The translations under genes and the position numbers were made by a program. The notes under the pieces were generated by a model, which did not search any database, was not told the origin of the DNA, and was given only the letters and a program-made list of their open reading frames with translations. Positions 8,093-16,155 of a DNA stretch of 35,269 nt are shown here, piece by piece (the stretch's first letter is position 1; each line of letters starts with the position of its first letter). The stretch is taken from contig NZ_MUBM01000135.1 of assembly GCF_002154505.1 (NCBI RefSeq), forward strand, positions 1-35,269. Reading direction: 5' to 3'. The DNA is from Streptomyces carpinensis. GTDB lineage: Bacteria > Actinomycetota > Actinomycetes > Streptomycetales > Streptomycetaceae.

Positions 8093-8238
8093 AGCGCGAC
8101 CACCCTACGGCTCGGCACTGACAAACGGGCGATCAAGCCGGGTTTCAGCGGCTCGGCACTTCTCCGACGCGGTTCGAGGCGAGGGGAACGGGATCGGCCC
8201 GGCCGGTGCGCCGAAAGCGATGAGATGGTGGCGGACTG

Positions 8239-9054
8239 TCACAGCAGTTCTCGCAAGGACCGGTCCCGGATCATGAGGGCGGCCCGCTTGTCGGGCAGGT
8301 CGGCCTCGGCCGAGAACCGGAACCCGGCGGTCAGGAAGGCGGCCACGGAGGGTGTGTTGCGCAGGTCGGGTTCCGCCACGACGCGGGTACAGGCCGAGCG
8401 TTTGTCGAGGATCAGGTCGGCCACGGCTCTGAGCAGAGCGCTGCCGAGTCCTCGGCCGCGGTCGGTGACGCTGCCGATGAGGAGATGGACACCGGTGTCG
8501 TGCGGCCGGGCGGCATAGTGGCGGGCCAGAGGATCGAGATCGGCCCGGTAGATCTCCCAGTAGCTCATCGGCCTGCCCTCGAGGAGGCCGAGGCAGGGGA
8601 CGCTGCGTCCGTCGCCGTCCAGTTGCGCGCGCAGATGGGCCTCGGTCACACTCTGCGGCCCGGCGAGCTGCCAGAACTCGGCCACGGCCGGATCGTTCAT
8701 CCACCGGCTGACGACCGGCAGATCTCGCTCGATCCGGACGGGGGCCAGCTGGAAGACGCCGACGGGTGAGTCGGTGACACCCCAGCCGCCGACGCCGTCG
8801 AGGAGATCGTCCGCGGCGGATCCGGTCGCGGTCCTCTCCGCGAAGAGCGCGACGAAGTCGTCGGGCAGGTGCAGGTCGAGCGTGTCCTCGCCGTCGGGGC
8901 CCGCCTCGGCCGGGGCGGAGCGGAGATCGGCGCCGACCCTGACCGGGTCGGCGGCGGGAGCGGTCGCCATGGTCCTCCGTTCAGGATCGGGGGCGGGGGC
9001 GGTTGTGGCGGCGAGGGCCTGGCCGGTGACTGCGCCGGCGTCGGTGGGAGGCAT
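8239..9054 (-). CDS. GNAT acyltransferase of siderophore type (IucB/RhbD-like)
   Basis: 271 aa. The C-terminal 170 residues match the siderophore acetyltransferase branch of GNAT (Acetyltransf_8): RDLPVVSRWMNDPAVAEFWQ, then PMSYWEIYRADLDPLARHY, HLLIGSVTDRGRGLGSALLR (the acetyl-CoA-binding R-G-x-G-L/x-A pattern) and VVAEPDLRNTPSVAAFLTAGF. These enzymes acylate an N-hydroxylated or free amine of a diamine or lysine building block. The first 90 or so residues are Ala/Pro-rich and not recognised. The ATG at 9054 follows GAGAGGAG. An ATG at 8970 also has GGAGG, but very close. It is the last gene of the aminotransferase - NIS synthetase - GNAT set, 185 bp after the synthetase. The substrate is inferred only. 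Confidence 0.8.
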   Translation of the reverse strand: MPPTDAGAVTGQALAATTAPAPDPERRTMATAPAADPVRVGADLRSAPAEAGPDGEDTLDLHLPDDFVALFAERTATGSAADDLLDGVGGWGVTDSPVGVFQLAPVRIERDLPVVSRWMNDPAVAEFWQLAGPQSVTEAHLRAQLDGDGRSVPCLGLLEGRPMSYWEIYRADLDPLARHYAARPHDTGVHLLIGSVTDRGRGLGSALLRAVADLILDKRSACTRVVAEPDLRNTPSVAAFLTAGFRFSAEADLPDKRAALMIRDRSLRELL

Positions 9055-9239
9055 GGCGCGCTCCTCTCGGATGGCGGGTGGGGTGACGAGGTGGGACGTG
9101 GTCCTCGGGGACGGAGGGATGTGTGGCCGGGCGGCGGTGGAGCGGTACCGGTGCTGTTCAGTCGGTTCCGCTCAGCAGCGCAAGGGTCCGTGTCAGGGGT
9201 GCAGGGGGGTGGTTCAGGCGTGCAGGGGTGGGTTTGGGT
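9055..9239 (-). other. Spacer between NIS synthetase and GNAT gene
   Basis: 185 bp, G-rich on the plus strand, with a small imperfect duplication of a 'cagg(g/c)gtgcagggg' unit near 9193-9230. No gene, promoter or iron box was recognised. Confidence 0.4.
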
Positions 9240-11183
9240 TCAGCAGTGGAGGGGGTTCGTGATGTTGACGTAGACGGACTGGGTGTCGACCGGGCCGACC
9301 AGTTCGTCGAGGCCGTGCAGCCGGGTCAGCAGGTTGGCCTTGCAGTGCAGGACCGGTGAGTCGAGCAGGCGGGCCGGCAGGGTGGAGCGCGCGCGGGCGG
9401 GTCCGGAGGCGATGTCGCGCAGGAAGCGGCGGAAGGCGGCCAGGAGCAGCCGTTCGTCGGCGAGCCCCTGGGAGCCGAGGGCACCGATCAGACCGAACAC
9501 GTTGTTGACGGCGAGGTAGTAGCCGAAGCGTTCGTCCGTGACCTCGTCGGAGACGAAGGTGTCGCTCCGCTCGCCGATGCCGGGCAGCCGGGCGTCGAGT
9601 TCGGCGTGCCGGGAGGCGCGGAAGTAGTAGCCCTGGTTGTCACGGTAGCGGCCGCCCGCGGGCCAGCCGTCGGCGTCCAGCACGACCAGCGTGTTCTGCT
9701 GGTGGGCCTCCAGGGCGATCCCTGCCTCGCCGTCCAGCCACAGCACAGGACGGATCACCTGTTCGAGATAGCGGAGGAACCACTCGGCGGCGACGGCTCC
9801 TCGAGGACGGCCGGTGCGGGTCACGAGGCACCTGACGATGCCGGCCAGCCGGGACCGCACGACCGGGTCCGCTCCGGCCCGCCCATACGGCCTCGGCGCG
9901 ACGAGGCCGGCGACGCAGCAGACGTCGTCCGCCGGGCCGAACGGATTGTGCCGGATCATCACGTCCAGCCCGGACACGGGGGCTCCGTCCTGGCCGTCGA
10001 CGGCCAGCCAGGCCGGGTCGCGGACGATGTCGAAACGGGGGTGCGCCGCCCTCCACTGCCGCGACAGACCTCTGCGCAGAAGGCGGTGGACCTCGACGCC
10101 GCGGTGCAGTTCCTTGCGCAGGTTCTCGCGGCGGGAGTTGGTGATGCGCAGGGCCAGGGACAGTTTCAGCATGGCCGGTGCGCCGGTGCGGTGGACGGTT
10201 CGTACGGAGGAGGTGGGATGCCAGGAAGGACCGTGGGGGCCCAGGTCGCGCAGCAGTCCCGCGTCGAGCAGCGCCGCGGTGCCCGGGCGGTGCCGGACTT
10301 CGCGCAACTGCCACGGGTGCAACGGCAGGGCGGCGTATCCCTCGGGCAGCGGCAGATCCGCTCCGGCGAGTCGGGCCGTGAGCCGGTCGGCGGGGACGGG
10401 CCGGCCGCTCTCGGTCCAGGCCGAGTCGGTGGCGAGTACGGAGGGGGCCACCGCCATCCAGTGCAGGCGGAAGGAGCCGCGTGTTTCAGGTGAGTAGTGG
10501 CGGACCTCGGCCTCCGACAGGCCCTCGCGGCTCTTCGGGGCCGGATGCAGCGGGTGTCCGAACAAGAGGGCCTGTTCCGCGGAGAGGAAGAGGTCCGGCC
10601 CGTCGGCGGCATGTGCGCGGCGGTCGGTGAGAAAGAGGGTGGTACACCGGACCGAGTCGGCTACGCGGGCGACGAGATCGACCGCGTCGGCGCCGGTGGG
10701 GATGACCGGGACGACGGGAACGATCGAGGGCTCGCCCGTCTCCGCGTCGGCCGGCGGGGACGGGACGGCGGGTCGCGCCGTTGTGGCCGGTGCCTCCCGC
10801 GCGAGCAGGGTGGCGACGGTGACGGCATCGGCCGGGGCCGCGGTTTCCGGGGCGACGGCCAGGCGGGGCAGGCCGAAGCGGTGCCACCCGGTCGGCGACC
10901 AGTGACGGACCGGGACGAGGAGAGCCGTACCGCTGGCCGGAAGAGGGATGCGCAGGGTGCCGCTGCCGGGGTCGGCGATGCCGGTCTCGCGCACCCAGCA
11001 GCGGAGGAGGCTCTCCAGGGCTGCGGCTTGGGCGGCCGTGTGCGGGTCGGGATGCTCCAAGAGGTCCGGGGCCGCGCGGTCCGGTAGTTGAGGGCTCGGT
11101 GCCCCGTCGAGCCGGCGGGGGACCGTCTCGGCCGCGTCCCGGGGAGCGGAGGAGTGACCGTGCAATGTCGGGGTTGCGTTCAA
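9240..11183 (-). CDS. NRPS-independent siderophore (IucA/IucC-type) synthetase
   Basis: 647 aa, slightly long for the family (about 580-620) because of a Pro/Ala/Glu-rich stretch near 125-165. NIS synthetases adenylate a carboxylate (citrate, succinyl-hydroxamate or oxoglutarate type) and condense it with an amine or hydroxylamine. Family motifs in order are GHPLHPAPKSREG (209-221, ATP loop), LPLHPWQLREV (about 286-296), TSSVRTVH (324-331), KLSLALRITNSRREN (340-354) and EAHQQNTLVVLD with GRYRDNQGYYFR in the C-terminal half, followed by an Fe-S-free FhuF-like thumb. The TTG at 11183 was chosen because AAGGA lies 7 nt before it. The middle gene of a three-gene leftward set. I cannot assign type A, B or C by eye. 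Confidence 0.9.
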   Translation of the reverse strand: MNATPTLHGHSSAPRDAAETVPRRLDGAPSPQLPDRAAPDLLEHPDPHTAAQAAALESLLRCWVRETGIADPGSGTLRIPLPASGTALLVPVRHWSPTGWHRFGLPRLAVAPETAAPADAVTVATLLAREAPATTARPAVPSPPADAETGEPSIVPVVPVIPTGADAVDLVARVADSVRCTTLFLTDRRAHAADGPDLFLSAEQALLFGHPLHPAPKSREGLSEAEVRHYSPETRGSFRLHWMAVAPSVLATDSAWTESGRPVPADRLTARLAGADLPLPEGYAALPLHPWQLREVRHRPGTAALLDAGLLRDLGPHGPSWHPTSSVRTVHRTGAPAMLKLSLALRITNSRRENLRKELHRGVEVHRLLRRGLSRQWRAAHPRFDIVRDPAWLAVDGQDGAPVSGLDVMIRHNPFGPADDVCCVAGLVAPRPYGRAGADPVVRSRLAGIVRCLVTRTGRPRGAVAAEWFLRYLEQVIRPVLWLDGEAGIALEAHQQNTLVVLDADGWPAGGRYRDNQGYYFRASRHAELDARLPGIGERSDTFVSDEVTDERFGYYLAVNNVFGLIGALGSQGLADERLLLAAFRRFLRDIASGPARARSTLPARLLDSPVLHCKANLLTRLHGLDELVGPVDTQSVYVNITNPLHC

Positions 11184-11386
11184 GACGGTTCCTTGTGGGT
11201 GTCGTTCGGATCGTCGCGGTCGGGACCGGGAGCGTGGTGGTCTTCCGGGATCGGTCGTCGGGAACCGGGCAAGGCGTCCTGCCGAGTTCCACTCGGGCCG
11301 TAGCCGCTCGAACCGCTCCCCGGATGCGGCTGAGACCGTCCCGACCGGAGCGCCCGGTCCCGACCGGCTCGTCCGAACCGGCTCAT
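11180..11386 (-). CDS. Possible small ORF coupled to the NIS synthetase
   Basis: A 68-codon frame from an ATG at 11386 whose TGA overlaps the TTG start of the synthetase (TTGA), the geometry of translational coupling. It is Arg/Ser/Gly/Pro-rich with no recognised family, and its third-position GC is lower than that of neighbouring genes, so it may be only spacer. The 228-bp gap it occupies contains several degenerate 'cccgaccgg' units. Confidence 0.2.
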   Translation of the reverse strand: MSRFGRAGRDRALRSGRSQPHPGSGSSGYGPSGTRQDALPGSRRPIPEDHHAPGPDRDDPNDTHKEPS

Positions 11387-11411
11387 CCCGACCGAGGTCG
11401 GCGCGACGGCG

Positions 11412-12950
11412 CTATCGCTCTCCCTCCGCGCGCCCGGAAGGTCGTTGCCGCCGCCCGGGCCCCGGCGGTCTCGTCCCGTGGTCGGGGTCGGTGTGAGTCC
11501 GGGCCGCCGCTTCGACCGCGTCCGCCAGTCGGTCGAGCACCGCCGCCGACTGCTCGTCGGTGATCGTCAGCGGGGGAAGGAGCCGTACGACGCTTGCGTG
11601 CCGACCGCCGAGCTCGACGATCAGCCCCCGGCGCAGGCATTCCCGCTGGACCGCGGCGGCCAGTTCGGGAGCCGCTGGTCCGGGCACGAGAGGACCGGGC
11701 TGCGGCGCTGCGACGGGCAGGTCGGCCCCGGCCGCGACCCCTGTCCCGACCTCAGCACACGCCGTACCGTCCTCCCACCCCTCCGCGCCGCCCGGGTCCA
11801 CCAGTTCCAGGCCGATCATCAGGCCCCGTCCCCGTACCTCGCCGATGCACGGATGTTCCCCGGCCAGTGCGCGGAGTCGGGAGAGCATGCGGGCACCCAG
11901 GGTCGCGGCGCGTTCGGCGAGGCCGTTCTCGCGGACGTGGACCAGAGTGGCGGTGCCGGCGGCCATGGCGAGCTGGTTGCCGCGGAAGGTTCCCGCGTGG
12001 GCTCCGGGTTCCCAGACGTCGAGTTCGTCGCGGTAGACCACCACGGCCAGCGGCAGGCTGCCGCCGATGGCCTTCGACAGCACCATCACATCCGGTGTCA
12101 CCCCGCTGTGGTCCACCCCCCAGAAGGCGCCCGTGCGGCCGACCCCGGTCTGGATCTCGTCGGCGATCAGCGGCACGGAGCGCTCCGCGGTGATGCGCCG
12201 CATCCGCCGCATCCAGTCGTCCGGCGCGGGAATCACTCCGCCCTCGCCCTGCACCGGTTCGAGGATCATTCCGGCGGGCAAGGGCACTCCCGACCTGGGA
12301 TCGTCCAGTACGGCCTCGGTCCAGCGGGCCGCGAGTTCGGCTCCGCGGGAGCCGCCGACGCCGAAGGGGCAGCGGTACTCCTGCGGGTAGGGCAGCCGGG
12401 CGACCCGGACGTCGGGGGCGTGCCCGGAGGCGGCGAGCGCTCCGGCGGTCATCCCGTGGTAGGCGCCGGCGAAGGCCATGATTCCGGCGCGTCCGGTGGC
12501 GGCCCGGACGAGTTTGAACGCGGCCTCCACCGCGTCCGTCCCGGCCGGACCGCAGAACTGCACGCGCGCGTGGTCGGCGAGCCCCGCGGGCAGGGTGCGG
12601 AACAGTTCGTCGACGAAGGCGTCCTTGACGGGGGTGGCCAGGTCGAGGGCGTGCAGCGGTGCGCCGGAGTCGAGGACCTTGCGGATGGCCTCGAGGACGA
12701 CGGGATGGTTGTGTCCGAGCGCGAGGGTGCCCGCGCCCGAGAGACAGTCCAGATAACGGCGGCCGTCCGCGCCCTCGATGGTGAGCCCGCGGGCCCGGAC
12801 GGGAACGATCGGCAGTGCGCGCGCGTAGGTGCGCGCCGCCGACTCGCGCGCCGACTGACGCCGCAGGATCCCCTCATGCAGGGCGCGCACCTCAGCGGAC
12901 GCACGCCCCCCGGGGGCACACCCCCCGGGCGCAGACTCCGTCACGGTCAC
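11412..12950 (-). CDS. Class III PLP aminotransferase (diaminobutyrate-type) of siderophore set
   Basis: 512 aa. Fold-type I aminotransferase close to 2,4-diaminobutyrate : 2-oxoglutarate transaminases, which make diaminobutyrate from aspartate semialdehyde. Visible motifs are [34 protein letters not shown] (PLP phosphate site), [32 protein letters not shown] (Asp for the PLP nitrogen), [14 protein letters not shown] (Schiff-base lysine) and [11 protein letters not shown]. It is longer than the usual 430-aa enzyme. There is an Ala/Gly/Pro-rich insertion of about 45 residues after LELVDPGG, and a 30-residue Arg/Pro tail. The GTG at 12950 follows GGAGGACAGGGAGCC. The frame is open to a TTG at 13148, but that part is repetitive. 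First gene of the set. Confidence 0.88.
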   Translation of the reverse strand: MTVTESAPGGCAPGGRASAEVRALHEGILRRQSARESAARTYARALPIVPVRARGLTIEGADGRRYLDCLSGAGTLALGHNHPVVLEAIRKVLDSGAPLHALDLATPVKDAFVDELFRTLPAGLADHARVQFCGPAGTDAVEAAFKLVRAATGRAGIMAFAGAYHGMTAGALAASGHAPDVRVARLPYPQEYRCPFGVGGSRGAELAARWTEAVLDDPRSGVPLPAGMILEPVQGEGGVIPAPDDWMRRMRRITAERSVPLIADEIQTGVGRTGAFWGVDHSGVTPDVMVLSKAIGGSLPLAVVVYRDELDVWEPGAHAGTFRGNQLAMAAGTATLVHVRENGLAERAATLGARMLSRLRALAGEHPCIGEVRGRGLMIGLELVDPGGAEGWEDGTACAEVGTGVAAGADLPVAAPQPGPLVPGPAAPELAAAVQRECLRRGLIVELGGRHASVVRLLPPLTITDEQSAAVLDRLADAVEAAARTHTDPDHGTRPPGPGRRQRPSGRAEGER

Positions 12951-12967
12951 GGCTCCCTGTCCTCCCG

Positions 12968-13015
12968 CTGTCCCAAGGTGCCGGCCTCCACCTGTCCCGA
13001 GGGGCCGGCCTCCCA
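12968..13015. repeat. 24-bp tandem duplication upstream of aminotransferase
   Basis: Copies at 12968-12991 and 12992-13015 agree at about 20 of 24 positions, sharing CTGTCCC and GCCGGCCTCC blocks. Because the length is a multiple of three it would encode a GGR-x-LGT repeat if translation began at the TTG at 13148. Confidence 0.6.
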
Positions 13016-13232
13016 ACTGCCGCAAGGCGTCGTGCTCCTGCTGCCTCCGGCCTGTCGGCACTGTGGTGGCGCCGTCGGCGGCGAGTCGCACACCGTCGGC
13101 GCGGGGCCCGGGCGTGGACAGCAGGCTCCCCACCGATACAACCGCCAACCGGTCCTGGGGTTACGGGTTGCTTCAAGATCCTTGCCGTGACGGAACCGTT
13201 GCCGTTCCGTCGGCAGTCCCCCACAGCGAGCA

Positions 13233-13239
13233 CATAGTG
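13233..13239 (+). promoter_or_regulatory. Shared CATAGTG promoter-like motif, first protease gene
   Basis: CATAGTG lies 114 bp before the ATG, with TCGGCA 17 bp upstream of it as a possible -35. The same heptamer, with similar flanks, precedes the second paralogue at 14693-14699. Confidence 0.3.
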
Positions 13240-13352
13240 TGTGGTGCCGTTCCGCACGCCGTGACCATGCGCATGACCTCGGCCGACCGGCTCGGGCGGC
13301 GCGGGAGCACGGCGGCACCGGCAAGTCCGTTCACAGCAGGGGGAGTCAGAGC

Positions 13353-14594
13353 ATGCGACCCATACGCCCGTCCGTCACCGCTCGCCGAGGAGGGAGCGCC
13401 CGGCGCACAGGCTCCCCCGTGCTGGCCGCCGTCGCCCTGGTCTCGGCGCTGGCACTCACCGCCACCGGATGCAACTCGGGCGACAGCAACGCGGACGGGA
13501 AATCCTCCGCCTCCGCGAGCGCCGACGACACGGGCGGTACGGGCGGCGACGGCAAGATCAAGATCCCGGACGACATCCGCAAGAAGCTCAAGGAACACGG
13601 GATCGACGTCGACAAGTGGAAGAACGGGGCCTGGAAGAACTGGGACAAGGACCAGTGGCTGCGCGAGGCCAACGACTTCATCAACCCGATCATCCAGGGC
13701 CTGTGGGACCCCGACCGGATGCGCCGGGCCGAGGACCCGGACAAGGGTGTCGACGACAACGACATCTCCGGTGACCAGGGTGTCACCGATCCGACTCCGG
13801 CGCCGGTGAAGGCGCAGGCCGTGGCGCCGACGTACCACGCCAACGCCGCGACGGCGGGCAAGGTCTTCTTCGACTCCCCCGAGGGCACGATGGTCTGCTC
13901 GGCGACGGTGGTCGAGGATCCGGCCCACCCGGGCAGGTCCAACCTCGTGTGGACGGCCGGCCACTGCGTGCACGCCGGCAAGAAGGGCGGCTGGTACCGC
14001 AACATCGCCTTCGTGCCGTCGTACAACAACCAGGGCCGGAGCGCGGCCCAGTTGCAGAACGCCACCAAGGATGAGGTCGCCCCGTACGGCGTGTGGTGGG
14101 GTGACTGGGCTCAGACCTCCGAGCAGTGGATCGAGCAGGGCGGCGCGACCGGAGGGCAGGGCGCGTCGTACGACTTCGCCGTCATCCATGTGACGCCGGA
14201 GAAGGGCGGCAACGGCAAGTCGCTGGAGGAGACGGTCGGCGGGGCGCTGCCGGTGAACTTCAACGCCCCGGCCGTGCCGAAGGTGGAGAGCGCCACCGCG
14301 ACCGGCTACCCCGCCGCGCCGCCGTACGACGGCCGGCTGCTGTACCAGTGCCAGGACAAGCCTGGACGGCTGTCGGTCAAGGCCGCCGACCCGACGATGT
14401 ACCGCATCGGCTGCACCATGACCGGTGGTTCCTCCGGCGGCGGCTGGGTCGAGACGGGCGCGGACGGCAAGCCCGCGCTGGTCTCGAACACCTCGATCGG
14501 CCCGGTGACGGCGGGCTGGCTGGCCGGTCCGCGGCTGGGCTCGGTGGCCAAGGGCGTGTACGACTCGGTCAGCAAGAAGTTCGCCGGCCAGTGA
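13353..14594 (+). CDS. Secreted trypsin-fold serine protease lipoprotein, paralogue 1
   Basis: 413 aa. An Arg-rich n-region, a hydrophobic stretch and a lipobox ending in Cys40 (LTATGC) predict export and lipid anchoring. Then come a Ser/Gly/Asp linker and a conserved module at about 67-125 (KLKEHGIDVDKWKNGAWKNW... QWL), unusually Trp/Lys/Asp-rich, perhaps a pro-region or binding module. The chymotrypsin-like domain starts at about 165. His204 is in WTAGHC, Asp274 in YDFAVIHV, and Ser361 in GGSSGG (in place of GDSGG), with cysteine pairs flanking His and Ser. Extracellular endopeptidase is the natural inference, with substrate unknown. ATG after aggggggag-type RBS. It is followed 248 bp later by a close paralogue in the same direction. 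Confidence 0.85.
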   Translation: MRPIRPSVTARRGGSARRTGSPVLAAVALVSALALTATGCNSGDSNADGKSSASASADDTGGTGGDGKIKIPDDIRKKLKEHGIDVDKWKNGAWKNWDKDQWLREANDFINPIIQGLWDPDRMRRAEDPDKGVDDNDISGDQGVTDPTPAPVKAQAVAPTYHANAATAGKVFFDSPEGTMVCSATVVEDPAHPGRSNLVWTAGHCVHAGKKGGWYRNIAFVPSYNNQGRSAAQLQNATKDEVAPYGVWWGDWAQTSEQWIEQGGATGGQGASYDFAVIHVTPEKGGNGKSLEETVGGALPVNFNAPAVPKVESATATGYPAAPPYDGRLLYQCQDKPGRLSVKAADPTMYRIGCTMTGGSSGGGWVETGADGKPALVSNTSIGPVTAGWLAGPRLGSVAKGVYDSVSKKFAGQ

Positions 14595-14627
14595 TCAGCG
14601 CCCGGTGAGGACCGGGTGAACTCGCCG

Positions 14628-14673
14628 ACGGCGGTGGGGTGTCCGACGGGAACCTTCACCACCTCACCGCCGT
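14628..14673 (+). terminator. Hairpin after first protease gene
   Basis: 14-bp arms (14628-14641 and 14660-14673) with one G-U position and an 18-nt loop, 34 bp after the stop. A smaller cccggt/accggg hairpin precedes it at 14601-14616. They suggest the two paralogues are separate transcription units. Confidence 0.5.
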
Positions 14674-14692
14674 ACGCACTCACCCGCACGTG

Positions 14693-14699
14693 CATAGTG
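14693..14699 (+). promoter_or_regulatory. Shared CATAGTG promoter-like motif, second protease gene
   Basis: CATAGTG 144 bp before the ATG, in a context resembling that upstream of the first paralogue (both continue with GGTG and CGxTCC). No good -35 was seen, so it may be a remnant of the duplicated promoter. Confidence 0.3.
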
Positions 14700-14842
14700 G
14701 GGTGTCGCTCCCCGGCCGGTTCGCACGCGCAGCGCACGGAGACCACCGCCGGGCAGACCTGACAAACACATGACACCAAGAGCCGTGCGGCCGTCAGGCA
14801 CGGTCGCGGCAGTCAAACGAACCAACGGGGGTTCATCGCACC

Positions 14843-16054
14843 ATGCGTTCCACACGTACGTCCTCCGCGCGCCGGCGCGGACGCCGACGCACCGCCCTGG
14901 CCGCCACCGGTCTGGTCGCGGCCCTGACGCTCACCGCGACCGCCTGCAACGACTCGGGCAACAACGACGCGAACGGCAAGGGGGGCGCCACCGCTTCGCA
15001 GGCCGCGGGCAGTGGCGGCGACGGCAAGGTCCACGTTCCGGCCGACATCGCGAACAAGCTCAAGGAGCACGGGATCGATGTCGACCAGTGGCAGAACGGC
15101 GGCTGGAAGAACTGGGACAAGGACAAGTGGCTCAGTGCCGCCAAGGACTTCGTGAACCCGGTGATCAAGGGGCTGTGGAAGCCCGAGCGGATGAAGTCGG
15201 CCAAGGAGGCCAACAAGACGGTCGCCACCAAGGACGCCTCCGCCGACCAGGGCGTCAGCGACCCGGCGCCGCAGCCCGTCCAGGCCCAGGCCGAGAAGAC
15301 CCCGTACCACGAGCACGCCGCTCCGGTCGGCAAGGTCTTCTTCGACTCGCCCGAGGGCCCGATGGTCTGCTCCGGCACGGTCGTCAAGGACGTCAACCAC
15401 CCGGGCAAGTCCAACCTGGTGTGGACGGCGGGCCACTGCGTGCACGCGGGCGAGGGGGGCGGCTGGTACCGCAACATCGCGTTCGTACCGGCCTACAACG
15501 ACCTCGGCAAGACCGCGTCCGAGCTGAGTGACGCCGACCCGGCCGAGGTCGCCCCGTACGGCGCCTGGTGGGCCGACTGGGCCTCCACCTCGAACCAGTG
15601 GATCCAGGGCGGCTCGGAGACGGGCGGTGCGGGCGCCGCGTACGACTACGCCGTGCTGCACGTGAAGCCGGAGTCCGGCTCGAAGTCGTTGGAGGAGACC
15701 GTCGGGGCGGCACTGGACGTGGACTTCTCCGCACCCTCGGCCCCTCAGGTCACCACGATGGGCGCCTGGGGCTACCCGGCCGCGCCGCCGTACAGCGGTC
15801 TGAAGATGTTCCGGTGTGTGGACCGGCCGGTCCGGTTCTCGCTCAGCCCGTCCCTGCCGACGATGTACCGGATCGGCTGCACCATGACCGGCGGCTCGTC
15901 CGGCGGCTGGTTCCGCGTGGTGGGTGGCAGGACCGAGCTCGTCTCCAACACCTCGATCGGCCCGTCCGACAACACCTGGCTCGCGGGCCCGCAGCTGGGC
16001 CGGGGCGCCGAGGCGCTGTACGAGAACATGAGCAGGACCTACGGCGGCCGGTGA
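14843..16054 (+). CDS. Secreted trypsin-fold serine protease lipoprotein, paralogue 2
   Basis: 403 aa, collinear with the preceding protein over its whole length. An Arg-rich n-region is followed by the lipobox LTATAC with Cys35, a Gly/Asn-rich linker, and the same KLKEHGIDVDQWQNGGWKNW module (about 72-110). The catalytic triad is His198 (WTAGHC), Asp268 (YDYAVLHV) and Ser353 (GGSSGG). Both paralogues keep AAPPY and MYRIGCTMTGGSSGG almost unchanged, so both are probably active. The first is more acidic in its linker (SADDTGG, PDKGVDDND). ATG at 14843 after a G-rich cgggggtt. A convergent hairpin separates it from hflX. Confidence 0.85.
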   Translation: MRSTRTSSARRRGRRRTALAATGLVAALTLTATACNDSGNNDANGKGGATASQAAGSGGDGKVHVPADIANKLKEHGIDVDQWQNGGWKNWDKDKWLSAAKDFVNPVIKGLWKPERMKSAKEANKTVATKDASADQGVSDPAPQPVQAQAEKTPYHEHAAPVGKVFFDSPEGPMVCSGTVVKDVNHPGKSNLVWTAGHCVHAGEGGGWYRNIAFVPAYNDLGKTASELSDADPAEVAPYGAWWADWASTSNQWIQGGSETGGAGAAYDYAVLHVKPESGSKSLEETVGAALDVDFSAPSAPQVTTMGAWGYPAAPPYSGLKMFRCVDRPVRFSLSPSLPTMYRIGCTMTGGSSGGWFRVVGGRTELVSNTSIGPSDNTWLAGPQLGRGAEALYENMSRTYGGR

Positions 16055-16068
16055 CGCCGTTGGCATGA

Positions 16069-16105
16069 CGAGGGCCCGCCCTCTGTCACAGGGGGCGGGC
16101 CCTCG
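16069..16105. terminator. Bidirectional terminator (protease 2 / hflX)
   Basis: A perfect 13-bp stem cgagggcccgccc / gggcgggccctcg with an 11-nt loop between convergent genes. Confidence 0.85.
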
Positions 16106-16155
16106 TGCTGTGCGTCGGAGCCGGGGTGACGCGCGGTGCACCCGGGCCGGGTGGC

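Larger units (their letters stand above)
12951..13352. other. Divergent region between aminotransferase and protease-lipoprotein genes
   Basis: 402 bp. It contains a 24-bp tandem duplication (12968-13015) close to the aminotransferase start, and near 13233 a CATAGTG motif also seen upstream of the second protease gene. I searched by eye for an iron box of the TTAGGTTAGGCTAACCTAA type on both strands and found none. No further gene is supported. Confidence 0.5.

Noticed and set aside
8107..8162. Repeated cggctcggcact in the dinG-GNAT spacer
   Set aside because: Only a 12-bp match, 43 bp apart, in GC-rich DNA; too short to distinguish from chance.
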